Shown piece by piece: positions 54,867 to 64,000 of a DNA stretch of 64,000 bases (position 1 is the first letter of the stretch; every line of letters starts with the position of its first letter). The stretch spans positions 124,001 to 188,000 of the forward strand of contig JAHSVC010000065.1 in NCBI GenBank assembly GCA_021397845.1. The letters run 5' to 3'. The position numbers and the translations under genes were made by a program. Under the pieces are notes generated by a model, which had not been told where the DNA came from, made no database searches, and was given only the letters and a program-made list of their open reading frames with translations. Source of the DNA: Areca catechu. Lineage: Eukaryota > Streptophyta > Magnoliopsida > Arecales > Arecaceae.

Positions 54867-56790
54867 TGATGAGTCCAGCAGGGTTGCAAGGCGGGAGAGG
54901 GTGTCTGCACGGGCGTTTTCCCGTGAGGTATATGGGAGACGCTGAAATGTTGAAATCCTACCGTGCTCGTTCGTACGAGCTCCAGGTACTTCGCCATTGG
55001 GAGGTCTCGCACCTCGTATTACCTCGAGATTTGCCCGGCTACTAGCTGCGAGTCAGTGAAGACCCTGAGGTTGGCCACGCCCAGCTCGCGGGACACTCTT
55101 AGCCCTACGAGGAGCGCTTCATACTCTGCCTGATTATTAGTGGCGGCAAACTGGAAGCGGAGCGCACATTTGGCGACAACTCCTTCGTCGTTGGCGAGGA
55201 TGAGTCCAGCTCCACTCCCGTCAGAGTTTGACGCTCCGTCTACATGAAGGATCCAGATGTCTTCCTCTGGTCCTGGCTTCGGCTGCCGGTCTTGGGGGCT
55301 TTCTTCTGCCCCCTCCCCCAGGCCTGCACACTCGACCAAGAAATCAACGAGTACCTGTGCCTTCATGGCGACCTGGGCCTGTAGGTGATGTCGAACTCTC
55401 TGAGCTTGAGCGCCCACTTTGCCAGGTATCCAGACTTGTCAGGTCGACTGAGCACCACTTTCAGCAGCTGATCCGTCAGGACAGCAATGGGGTGCGCTTG
55501 GAAATAAGGCCTGAGATGCTGAGCGGACACGATTAGCGCAAAAATTAGTTTCTCAGACCGGGAATACCTGAGCTCCGTATCGTAGAGAGTTTGCTTGTGT
55601 AATACACCAGCCTTTGCATTCCCTTGTCGTCGATCCGAACCAGGACCGAACTGATGGCCTCCGGGGTGATCGCTAGGTACAAGAGGAGCTCCTCTCCTTC
55701 TTCGGGCCTGGAAAGTAGCGGTGGAGATGCTAGTGTCTTCTTCAGCTCGTCGAACGCCTCCTGGCACCTCCATCCAGGTAAAGTCGTTCATCTTCCTCAA
55801 TGCCTTGAAAAAGGCTGGCAGCAGTCAGCAGACCTGGAGATAAATCGACTCAGGGTGGCTATCCGGCCGGTGTGAGTCATTGCACTTGCTTCTTGGAGGT
55901 GGGTTGCTCCATGTCCAGGATAGCTGGACCTTCTCTAGGTTGGCCTCTATCCCCCTTTGGGTTACCATGAACCCGAGAACTTCCCGGCGGACATGCCGAA
56001 AGTGCACTTCACCGGGTTCAATTTCATTTGGTGAAGCTGGAGGTTACGAAGGTCTCCGCTAGGTCGCTAACGTGGTCCGAAGTGGGCTTGCTCATCACCA
56101 GCATGTCATCCACGTACACCTGCATGTTATGGCCAATCTGGTCTTTGAAGACCTTGTTGACCAGCCGTTGGTACGTGGTCCTGGTGTTTTTGAGGCCGAA
56201 TGGCACCATCTTATAATAGTAGGTTCCGCGGTCGGTGATGAAAGCAGTGTGCTCCTTGTCCTTCGGTGCATTCGAATCTAGTTGTACCCAGAGAAGGCAT
56301 CTATGAAAGAGAGGAGGCGATGCCCTGAAGTAGTGTCCACGAGCTGGTCAATCTTTGGAAGAGAGAAACTGTCCTTTGGGCAAGCTCGGTTGAGGTCGGT
56401 GTAGTCCACGCAGATCCTCCACTTGCCATTGCTCTTCTTCACCATGACCACGTTCACCAGCCAACTGGGATACTGTACCTCTCGTACAAAGCCGGTGGTG
56501 AGAAGCTTCTCCACTTCTTCATTGATAGCCTTCTACCTTTCCGCAGCAAAACTCCTCTTCTTCTGGCGGACAGGGCGGCACCTTGGATCAATGTTCAACT
56601 GGTGGGTGATGACTTCCGAGGGGATACCTGGCATGTCAGCAGCGGACCAGGCGAACACATCACCATTCGCCCGGAGGAAGTCTAGCAAAGGAGCCCGCTC
56701 TTCTTCTGGGAGCTGGGCTCCTATCTGCACTGTCTTCTGAGGGTCCGAGCCGAGGGGGTATGTCAGCAAGCGCTCCACGGGCCCTCCCTT
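54867..56790 (-). pseudogene. Tat RT and RNase H
   Basis: The minus strand reads, in order: PEEERAPLLDFLRANGDVFAW (about 56640-56705); NGKWRICVDYTDLNRACPKD (about 56380-56440); LLSFIDAFSGYN (about 56278-56313); the catalytic VYVDDMLVMS (about 56095-56130); the RT end (FGVxxGKFLGFMVTQRG, about 55950-55990); and an RNase H (HVDGASNSDGSGAGLIL, ATNNQAEYEALLVGLRVSRELG; 55019-55270). The YVDD box is kept. Frameshifts near 56530, 56270, 56020, 55790 and 55420 show decay. Confidence 0.85.
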
Positions 56791-57365
56791 GGGGTCTTGC
56801 TCTCTTAGGTCGAGGTCATCGACATCAGAGCCGAGCTCAGTGTTCCAGGCCCCCGGGACCGTCTGCAGACAATGCTGGACGGGCTAGGCCATCCTTCTCA
56901 TTACTCCCGTCCCAGAGGCGGTAAGGAACTGCACCAGCAACCTCTTAGTGGAAATGATAGCGTCTAGCTGGTTGAGCCCTGGACGGCTAAGGATGGCATT
57001 ATAAAGTGATGGGAGTGACGACGGTAAAGTCATCATGACGACCGTACTCTACCGAGGTGGGGATCCGGCAGTGACAGGAAGAGTGATATCTCCTTTTACC
57101 CCTACCGAGTCTCCGGTGAAGCTCACGAGAGGGGTGTGCACCGGCTTTAATTGATCATGAGACATATTCATTGAGAGAAAGCATCGTAAAAAAGCACGTC
57201 AGTAGAGCTCCCACTATCCACCATAATGCGATGTACAGGATGCTTCGTGATGGTCATCCCGACCACCACTGCATCGTTGTTTACATTTTCATTTTTATTC
57301 CCCTTTTCAAGGGGAGTACATTCTCTGGGTCTCCTACCTCCGGGCTCTCTTTGTCGCATGCCCAA
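56791..57365 (-). pseudogene. Tat protease remnant
   Basis: The frame from 57365 has NNDAVVVGMTITKHPVHRIMVDSGSSTDVLFYDAF, the D-S-G active-site region, and then a stop. Downstream, in shifted frames, are LVSFTGDSVG-like and YNAILSRPGLN-like text (about 56990-57140), the conserved flanks of Tat proteases. Confidence 0.75.
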
Positions 57366-57377
57366 TCCCCCAAGAGA

Positions 57378-58137
57378 TCATGCCCACGGCTTCTCCGTTG
57401 GGCGATTGTCAATTACAGGGATGGGGGGAAGGGCTGCGAGCGGCTGACTCTCCGCTGGGGCTTCGTTCCTCATGAACTTCCTGAGGTAGCCCCTCTTGGA
57501 TTTCCCGGGAGAAGGGTGGTTGGGCATTGTAGCCCGCTGGATCGGTTGGGGAGCTCTGCATGTTGGCAAAGCGGCGGCGGGCGAACTCCGCCAACTTGCG
57601 CTCGTGCTCCTCCAGGCACCTCTTGGCCTGGCGCCTGATGGCCTCGTCGATGGAATCTTCCACCGAGGCCGCTGGAGAAGGGGGTGCCGATCAGTCTCGG
57701 CAGGGGGCCTTGCCCTGATGGCGCCTGCTGCGCTGCACTGCTTCGGCATCGTTGGCCGGGGATCGACTCTCGTGTCTGTCGAACCAGAGTAGTCCTCTTT
57801 GCGGGAGTCTGGTGGCTCCCGCGGGGTTTGGAAACTGCCCGTGGATGGGAGGGCCTGCCTTGGATGGAGCGCAAGATTCCACGGGGGCCCGTGACTTGAG
57901 CCACGGGGTCCCTGGCTGGGACTGAGTGGCCAGGGAGCGCTGCTGGTGCTGCAGTTGCTGCACAGCAGTGGTCAGAGTTTGTAGCTGATGGATGATAGCT
58001 ACAAAAGGACCATCCACCGGGGATGGCAGAGGAGGAGGAGGACCAGGGAGTTCCCTCTTCGGGCTACGCGACCCTTGGGGAGAAGGAACTTCTCCTGCCC
58101 GATTGGTGGATGCTTCGCGTCCACGCGTCACCACCAT
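57378..58137 (-). pseudogene. gag: Tat gag lacking the capsid core
   Basis: The minus-strand start at 58137 (MVVTRGREASTNR) leads to a Pro-rich and Gln-rich N-terminus and an EAIRRQAKRCLEEHERKLAEF-type coil. PPFSREIQE (about 57500-57525), which normally precedes the capsid core, is followed directly by RGYLRKFMRN (about 57470-57500), which normally follows the zinc finger. The capsid and CCHC-like domains are therefore deleted. Compare 8775-9600, where they are present. Confidence 0.72.
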
Positions 58138-58199
58138 GGCCGGAGCACGCTTTCGCCCATGGAGAGCTTGCTCGTACAGGGATTACTGTTTTACAGCCT

Positions 58200-58220
58200 G
58201 CCTTACCTGGCGCACCAATC
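58200..58220 (-). other. Primer-binding site of the Tat element
   Basis: The minus strand reads GATTGGTGCGCCAGGTAAGG immediately inside the 5' LTR. A TGG start fits a tRNA 3'-CCA end; the tRNA species is not assigned. Confidence 0.6.
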
Positions 58221-60497
58221 TATTGTCGATCTCATCGCAGTGGCCTGTAGCTCGTGAGCTAGCACCGGTTCTCGGATTCTCTCACCTCGAGGTCTCCAAG
58301 CTTCTGGACCTGCAAAACAAAGTCAGAGACCCGGGTCGGGGATTCCGGTGGGGGCACTCCGACGATCAAGTAAGAGAGCGGCAAGATGGAACAGGACCTC
58401 CAAGATGGGTTCCCAAAGGATTCCCGTGCTTAGAGGAGATGTAAATGAAAGAAGTGTGGGGAAGAGGGGAGTTGAAGCCCGGCTTCCTGCACTGGGTTCA
58501 CCAAGCTCACCCTGAGGACTTCCTGGGATCTCCTGGATCATTCTCTCGATGTTCTCCCCTTTTTCAGCCTACCTGTCCGTCCGCTTTTACCGTCCCTTTT
58601 ATACTACTGGATCGCCTTCAGCCCACGTCTCCTTTTGGGGGCTCCCCAAGATCTCCGGGTTTTCTTCCCCCTTCTCCTTCAAGTCCGGGAGTTAAGTGGC
58701 TGGCACGCCTCGTTCGTCATGCATCATGAAAAGGGGAAGACTGGTGAGACCTCAGGCTGAGCACGGGAGCTCTCCTTTCGGGGCGTTGACGATGGGCTTC
58801 TAGCCGTTTCAGGCCCCTGCCCACAAGGATTCCGTTCTTTGATTGCGGGGCCCCGTTTAACTGATGTAAGCGAGGTTTCGCATGTCACTACAGGCCGTAC
58901 TGGCACCTTGTACGGAGCTCGGCGCGCGCTGGCTCTAGTGGCGACCTCGCGACCCGTGTCTCTGCCTGCCTGAGGCTTGCAGAGTAGGGCTGACCTCGGT
59001 CGAGGTGGACCCATCAGGGGGTGCCCCTTGGCGGTGAAGCAGGGGCTGCCAGCTTCGCCGAGGTGGACCCCTCCTAGATGGACACCTAGCAGAGTGGCAG
59101 AGAGAGGCTCGACTTCGGCCGAGGTTGACCCGTCTTGGGGTGCCACCTGGCGAAGGAGCAGGAGGGCCCGGCTCGACCTCGACAGAGGTGGACCCATCTT
59201 GGGGTGCCACCTGGTGAGGAAACGAGGGGCCGCCAGCATCGACTGAGGTGGACCCCTCTTGGGTGGACACCCGGTGGAGTGGCAGATAGAGGCTCGACTT
59301 CGATCGAGGTGGACCCATCTTGGGGTGCCACTTGGCGAAGGAGCAGGAGGGCTCGGCTCGACCTCGGTAGAGATGGACTCGTCTTGGGGTGCCACTTGGC
59401 GAGGGAGCGAGGGCCTGCCAGCTTTAGCCGAGGTGGACCCCTCCTAGGTGGACACCTGGTGGAGTGGCAGAGAGGGGCTCGACTTCGGCCGAGGTGGACC
59501 CATCTTGGGGAGCCACATGGCGAAGGAGCAGGAGGGCCCAGATCAACCTCGACAGAGGTGGACCCGTCTTGGGATGCCACTTGGCGAGGGAGCGAGGGGC
59601 CGCCAGCTTCGGCCAAGGTGGACCCCTCCTGGGTGGACACCCGACGGAGTGGCAGAGAGATGCTCGACTTCGGTCGAGGTGGACCCATCTTGGAGTTTCA
59701 CCTGGAGAAGGAGCAGGAAGGCCTGGCTCGACCTCGATAGAGGTGGACCCGTCTTGGGGTGCCACCTGGCGAGGGAGCGAGGGGCCGCCAGCTTCGATCA
59801 AGGTGGACCCCTCCTGGGTGGACACCCGGCGGAGTGGCAGAGAGATGCTCGACTTCGGTCGAGGTGGACCCGTCTTGGGTGCCACCTGGCGAGGGAGCGA
59901 GGGGCCGCCAGCTTCGGCCGAGGTGGATCCCTCCTGGGTGGACACTCGACGGAGTGGCAGAGAGATGCTCGACTTCGGCTGAGGTGGACCCATCTTGGGG
60001 TGCCACCTGGTGAAGGAGCAGGAGGGCCTGGCTCGACCTCGGCAGAGGTGGACCCATCTTGGGGTGCCACCTAGCGAGGGAGCGAGGGGCCTCCAGCTTC
60101 GATCGAGGTGGACCCCTCCTGGGTGGACACTTGGTGGAGTGGCAGAGAGGGGCTTAACTTCGATCGAGGTGGACCCGTTTGGGTACCACCTGGCGAAGGA
60201 GCAGGAGGGCCTGGCTCGACCTCGGCAGAGGTGGACCCATCTTGGGGTGCCACCTGGTGTGGGAGAGAGGGGCCGCCAGCTTCGACCGAGGTGGACCCCT
60301 CCTGGGTGGACATCCGGCGGAGTGGCAGAGAGGGGCTCGACTTCGACCGAGGTGGACCCGTCTTGGAATGCCACCTGGCGAAGGAGTAGGAGCACTTCTT
60401 CCTGAACGGGAGATCTTTTGAAAAAAAAATCCACGTGGTACTGACCGCTTCCAGCTGGACCTGACATGCGCTCCACATCAGCGATGTAGCCATATCA
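58221..60497 (-). repeat. 5' LTR of the Tat element (2.28 kb)
   Basis: The LTR starts TATTGTCGATC (TG changed to TA) and ends GCCATATCA. Unique parts match the 3' LTR closely; differences are mainly C/T and G/A changes and array length. It contains 8 higher-order repeat units. Confidence 0.9.
58985..60395. repeat. Higher-order tandem repeat in 5' LTR (8 units)
   Basis: The same A-B-C monomers as in the 3' LTR are present. A monomers fall at about 59039, 59224, 59409, 59595, 59779, 59900, 60084 and 60271. The 121-bp step between the fifth and sixth shows that one monomer was lost. The array is about 600 bp shorter than in the 3' LTR. Confidence 0.92.
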
Positions 60498-62560
60498 AGA
60501 TCCATCTTCTTTATACTTGATTTTGTAGATCCATTTTAGTCCGATCACATCCTTCCCTTCTAGCAAGTTGACGAGCTCCTAAGTTTTGTTCTTTTGAATT
60601 GTTGCAATCTCGTCATCCGTTGCCTTTTTTTATTCTTCTTTTATCACAGCTTCCTCAAAATCTTGAGGTTCATAATCAAAGAAAGCAAAGTGACAAGTGT
60701 TATAATATCTTGCATGGATCGAACTTTCTTTGGTGAAGAATCTGTATCCATGGTTTCTAAGAAAGAGAGAGAATGAATTGAACTTGGTGATGAAGAGGAG
60801 GCTTGTGATGTAGATGGTAAAGTTTGTATTGGTGATGAAAGAGAAGAATGAACTAAACTTGGTGATGAAGAGGAGGCTTGTGATGTAGATGGTGAAGTTT
60901 GTATTGGTGATGAAATTGATATTAGTGTAGAAGGAATTTGTTAATGCTCTTTGTTTAGCTTGTGGCTCCATGAAATCATATGAGTTTGGCATTTGAGATG
61001 ATGTGTTCCTTAGTTTCATCAAAATTAATTCTTAAGATGACTTCTCTTGGATGACAACCTGTCTTGGTTTCTGGATTGATAACCTTTGTAATCTATTTGG
61101 ATTCTTCTATTAATTCCAAATTTTAGTATTCTTGGTTTTTGTCTTCATAAATTTGCAATTGCAATACTTTTAAGATAATGCTTGTGGTTTTCTTTTTGTT
61201 GCTTCAAACATTTTTGTGCAGCATGTTAGTTTTGTAAGAGATTATGTAGGGATATATAAGAAGTAGTAGTATGCCACCAGCCCAAAAATTATTGGTAAGG
61301 TTTTCCTTTTAACATGCTTCACCCATTTTAATGGTCTTCTTTCAAACTCCATTTTGTTGAGGACTCATATGAACTATGAGTTATCTTTGGATACCATTTT
61401 GTTGGCAGTACTCCATGAATGGTTTGTAGATGAACTCTCCTCCTCGATCAATTTGAAGAGTCTTGATTTGGAGTCCACTTCATTTTTCAACTAGTGCTTT
61501 AATTGTAGAAAAATAGAGAGAGCTTCGAACTTGGGCAAGAAGTAAACCTACATCATTCTAGTATATCATCAACATAGAATGAAGTATTTCGGTTGTTGTG
61601 TGATGGAATTCTTGCGGGTCTACATATATCAGCATGAACAAGTTCAACAGGTACTTTGGTTCTCCATGAAGACTTTGGAAATGGTAGCTTGTGCATTTTT
61701 CATATATAGCTTCACATCTTAGCTTTTCCTCCGATGGGAGGAAGACCAATCACCATATTTTTTTACTTAAATAGATGCAGCTCCTTCATGTTCAAGTGTC
61801 CATATCGAAGATGCCATAAAGTTGACAAATTGATAGTTCACTTTTAAATACAACATGTTTCGATAACATGATTAGAGAAAAAACCTGTTTGTGCTCATGG
61901 GAACAATAGCAATTAGATAGTTATTTTTTTTATCAAAAATCTTGCACTATGTTATTAAAGTTGATAGCATATCCTTTTTAAGTAAGTTGCCCAATGCTTA
62001 GGAGGTTATGAGATAGATTTGGCCCATAGAAAAAACATTAATAAGCTTTTGTTTCTCCTTTGGTGAAAACTTCAATAGTTCCTTTGCCTTCAACAGTTTA
62101 GAGTTTGCCATCTCCAAGCATGACTTGAGAAGAATAATTTTTGTCAAGTTGGACGAAGATCTTTTGGTTCCCATCATGTGGTTGCTACACCCACTATTCA
62201 AGTACCATACATTTTGAGAATCTTTTGAACATTCATGCAAGAGAAGAGTTCTTCATTTTTAATGAAGTTGGCTTCTTCATTTCCATTCTTCTTTTGGTAC
62301 CAACACTCCCTTTGTGAATGGTTGGAAATTTACACTTATTGTATCTGTATCGACAATCTTTTGAGTCATGATTGTTCTTCTTGCACATTCAGAATCGAGG
62401 ATTGAAACCACCTGATTATTGTTGGTTTGCTCCTCCTTGATTATTGTCTTTTTACTTCTTTTGGAATGGTCCTCCTTTGTACTTCTATTTAAATTCTTTT
62501 TCGCTGAGGTATTGAGCTTGGTTTGGAGGCTTGCTCAAGATGTTGAGTAGAAGACCAAGC
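60498..62560 (-). pseudogene. Copia 2 protease, integrase and RT start
   Basis: On the minus strand, a zinc-knuckle-like region (about 62340-62400) precedes VWYLNSGCSNHMMG (about 62168-62213), the protease active site with the catalytic Asp replaced by Asn. Pre-integrase text (KCTSYHFQSLH, about 61660-61700), integrase core (LQIDRGGEF, about 61440-61470; PQQNGV, about 61345-61365) and the RT start (KDVIG-KWIYKIKYKEDGS, about 60500-60555) follow. It runs into the Tat insertion at 60497 in the RT reading and resumes at 47270. There are many frame breaks. Confidence 0.8.
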
Positions 62561-63189
62561 CATTCTTTCCTCATGAACTTGAAGAGAACTCAGTTCATTA
62601 AAAGTATAGGTAAAGAGATCTTTTGATTTTTTATTGCAGTAACAACATGGTCATATTTTGTAGGAAGACTTCTAAGAACTTTTTGAATAACTTTTCTATC
62701 TTCAATGGTATCTCCAAGACTTCTGATTTGATTAACAATTTCAATAACTTTGGTAAAAAAAGCTTTGCATACCTTGGCCTCTTTTATTTGCATGTTGTCA
62801 AAATCTCTCCAAAGTGATTGTAACTTTAGCGAGATGATTTTCTCATTACCTTGGAAACCTTCTTTGAGTATTTTCCAAGCCTGCTTTGCTTTCTTTGCTA
62901 CAAAAATTCTGGGGTAGATGGTTTTATTTATTCCTTATTGAATATATTGAAGAGCACTTGCATCTTTCTTCACATTCTCCTTGTACTCTCTTTGTTGTTC
63001 TGTTGTCCAATTTGTTGTAGCATCTTGTGGTTGAGGTGGCTCTGTATATGAACCTTCAACTATATTCCAAAGATCTTGGGAGATGAATATGGTTTGCATT
63101 TGACTACTCCAATAGTCATAATGCTCACCATCAAAGATAGAAACTTGGTTTGAAATGTAAGATAACATGGTAGTTGATGAAGTTGTCAT
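62561..63189 (-). pseudogene. gag: Copia 2 gag
   Basis: The minus-strand start at 63189 (MTTSSTTMLSYISNQVSIFD) has the DUF4219-type YDYWSSQMQTIFISQDLWNIVEGSY. After a frame change comes UBN2 text, KAFFTKVIEIVNQIRSLGD and VLRSLPTKYDHVVTAI (about 62620-62750). The order is correct for copia gag. Two or more frameshifts are present. Confidence 0.85.
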
Positions 63190-63210
63190 CTTGACAAGTG
63201 CTTCTTCTAG

Positions 63211-63224
63211 AGCTCTGATACCAA
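63211..63224 (-). other. Primer-binding site of copia element 2
   Basis: The minus strand reads TGGTATCAGAGCTC close to the LTR boundary at 63228. It is complementary to initiator tRNA-Met. Confidence 0.85.
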
Positions 63225-63227
63225 TAT

Positions 63228-63545
63228 TGTTGGAATAAGATGAAAATTTGGTAGGATAGGATCATGAACTAAACAATATAGAGCAAAAGATATTTTTCAT
63301 TCATAGTTTTTTTTAACCCGACTTTACAAGCTTGCCAAAGACATCCTTATATAGTCATGAAGGATGACAATTTAAATAATATTTTAATGTTTAGAGAATA
63401 GTTATCTTGGAAAAGATACTTTGATGTGTACAATGTATGCCTTCTTAGATTACCAAAATGACTCTTTGGATTACTAAAATGACTATTTGGAATACTAAAA
63501 TAATCTTTGGATAAAGAAGTTGTATCAATACCAAAGAGTCGTGTG
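63228..63545 (-). repeat. 5' LTR of copia element 2, truncated
   Basis: The LTR starts TGTTGGAATAAG and matches 45561-45850 with scattered substitutions and small indels. It stops at AGAGTCGTGTG, where the left copy continues for about 20 bp more. A new TGTTGGGATATCCC terminus begins there, so a gypsy LTR interrupts it. Confidence 0.8.
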
Positions 63546-64000
63546 TGTTGGGATATCCCGGTTCAGCTATACACCAAACCCCGGTTCGACTGGTCGAAGC
63601 CCGCTTTTCCGGACTATGGACTTCGGACCAAGCAAAAGACAAGCTAACTACAAGCAACCCAAGGCTTCACACCAGACCACAACATCCGATGGCCAGTCCT
63701 TCCGGTAGCACCTTCGCCCCGGTCGAAGTCCGAACTACTCATCAACTTCCGAAGGCACTTACTTCTTTCCCGTCGTAGACCGATCTCCGACCTTGAAGAA
63801 ATACAAGTCTTCAGCCCATGCAAGGGAAAATCTAAAGCTTGGACCACAATCTATTCCAGAAAGGAAACTGTAACCAATAGTTACAATCGACACTCATCAT
63901 GCCATGATCATGGCGCGCAACTCCTGCAGCCATGCCTCCGATTTGGCCGGAAATCGCTCATTGACAACCCACGATCGCCGATCATGGAGAGATTGGCTCC
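63546..64000. repeat. Start of another gypsy LTR (runs off the window)
   Basis: The sequence begins TGTTGGGATATCCCGG inside copia 2's LTR and is rich in GTCGAAG/GTCCGAA motifs like the LTR at 2131-2907. No coding region is reached before the window ends. Its orientation cannot be decided. Confidence 0.55.

Larger units (their letters stand above)
47271..60497 (-). mobile_element. Complete Tat-lineage Ty3/gypsy element
   Basis: LTRs 47271-50140 and 58221-60497 flank a minus-strand gag-pol (58137-53600) and a plus-strand (antisense) ORF between pol and the 3' LTR, the Tat plan. The copia coding frame is interrupted exactly: AGAT occurs at both edges (47267-47270 and 60498-60501) and gives a 4-bp (or decayed 5-bp) target duplication. 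The PBS and PPT are in place. Gag lacks its capsid core and pol has frameshifts, so the element cannot move by itself. Confidence 0.92.
45561..63545 (-). mobile_element. Ty1/copia element 2 (minus), split by a Tat element
   Basis: LTRs at 45561-45868 and 63228-63545 match each other (CAAAAGATATTTTTCATTCAT, GTTGTATCAATA). Between them, on the minus strand, lie gag (63189-62560), protease, integrase and RT start (to 60498), then after the Tat insertion RT and RNase H (47270-45890). The PBS is at 63211-63224. The target duplication on the left would be CAACC; the right one is lost because another LTR begins at 63546. All coding parts are broken. Confidence 0.88.

Noticed and set aside
59086..60476. 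200-350 codon ORFs on both strands
   Set aside because: Same LTR array as at 48-50 kb; repetitive, not genes.
1..64000. tRNA, rRNA, miRNA or single-copy protein-coding host genes
   Set aside because: No cloverleaf-type or rRNA sequence was recognised by eye. All coding similarity that I could identify belongs to transposable elements; a small RNA gene could still be missed without a covariance-model search.

Overview
The window is a piece of plant nuclear genome, probably from a monocot (a palm-like genome is possible, but this is a low-confidence guess). It is made almost entirely of nested, decayed transposable elements. I see no convincing single-copy host gene, rRNA or tRNA. The evidence for a flowering plant is the mix of families: Ty3/gypsy elements of the Tat and Tekay/Del types, Ty1/copia elements (one SIRE/Tork-like), an L1-type LINE, and CACTA (En/Spm) transposons with TNP2-like and TNPA-like genes.

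Layout. 1-2907: 3' end of a plus-oriented Tat-type gypsy element, with an antisense intron-containing ORF, its TATA box, the polypurine tract and a 3' LTR. 3433-5414: remnant of a CACTA element. 5415-8005: AT-rich sequence without recognisable genes. 8006-8250: a CACTA-type terminal fragment. 8300-12624: decayed gag-pol of a second plus-strand Tat element, cut by a minus-strand SIRE/Tork-like copia remnant (12625-16230). 16230-17560: GC-rich minisatellite sequence. 17597-19095: a Tat LTR sitting in the integrase of copia element 1. 19096-32010: copia element 1 (plus), split by a 10.5 kb CACTA element (19441-29959) with a perfect 3-bp target duplication. 32011-45560: an L1-type LINE split by a full-length Tekay-like chromovirus (33108-41735, 5-bp target duplication GTAAA) and by a truncated solo LTR (42101-43969). 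45561-63545: copia element 2 (minus), inserted in the LINE tail and itself split by a complete Tat element (47271-60497). 63546-64000: start of another gypsy LTR that cuts copia 2's outer LTR.

Relative order of events can be read from the nesting. The LINE is older than the Tekay element, the solo LTR and copia 2. Copia 2 is older than the Tat element inside it and the LTR at its right edge. Copia 1 is older than the CACTA element and the Tat LTR. The Tekay element looks youngest: its LTRs are nearly identical by eye and its pol is almost open.

The most useful observations are: (i) a 77-nt, 78% AT, GT..AG segment between gag and protease of the Tekay element whose removal joins the two frames exactly; (ii) a three-monomer higher-order repeat inside the LTRs of the Tat element, with 11 versus 8 units in its two LTRs; (iii) antisense ORFs with introns in two Tat elements; (iv) a tandem triplication spanning a LINE/LTR insertion junction; (v) a copia LTR flanked by both a PPT and a PBS; (vi) 16 and 18 palindromic subterminal repeats in the CACTA element with different palindrome cores at its two ends.
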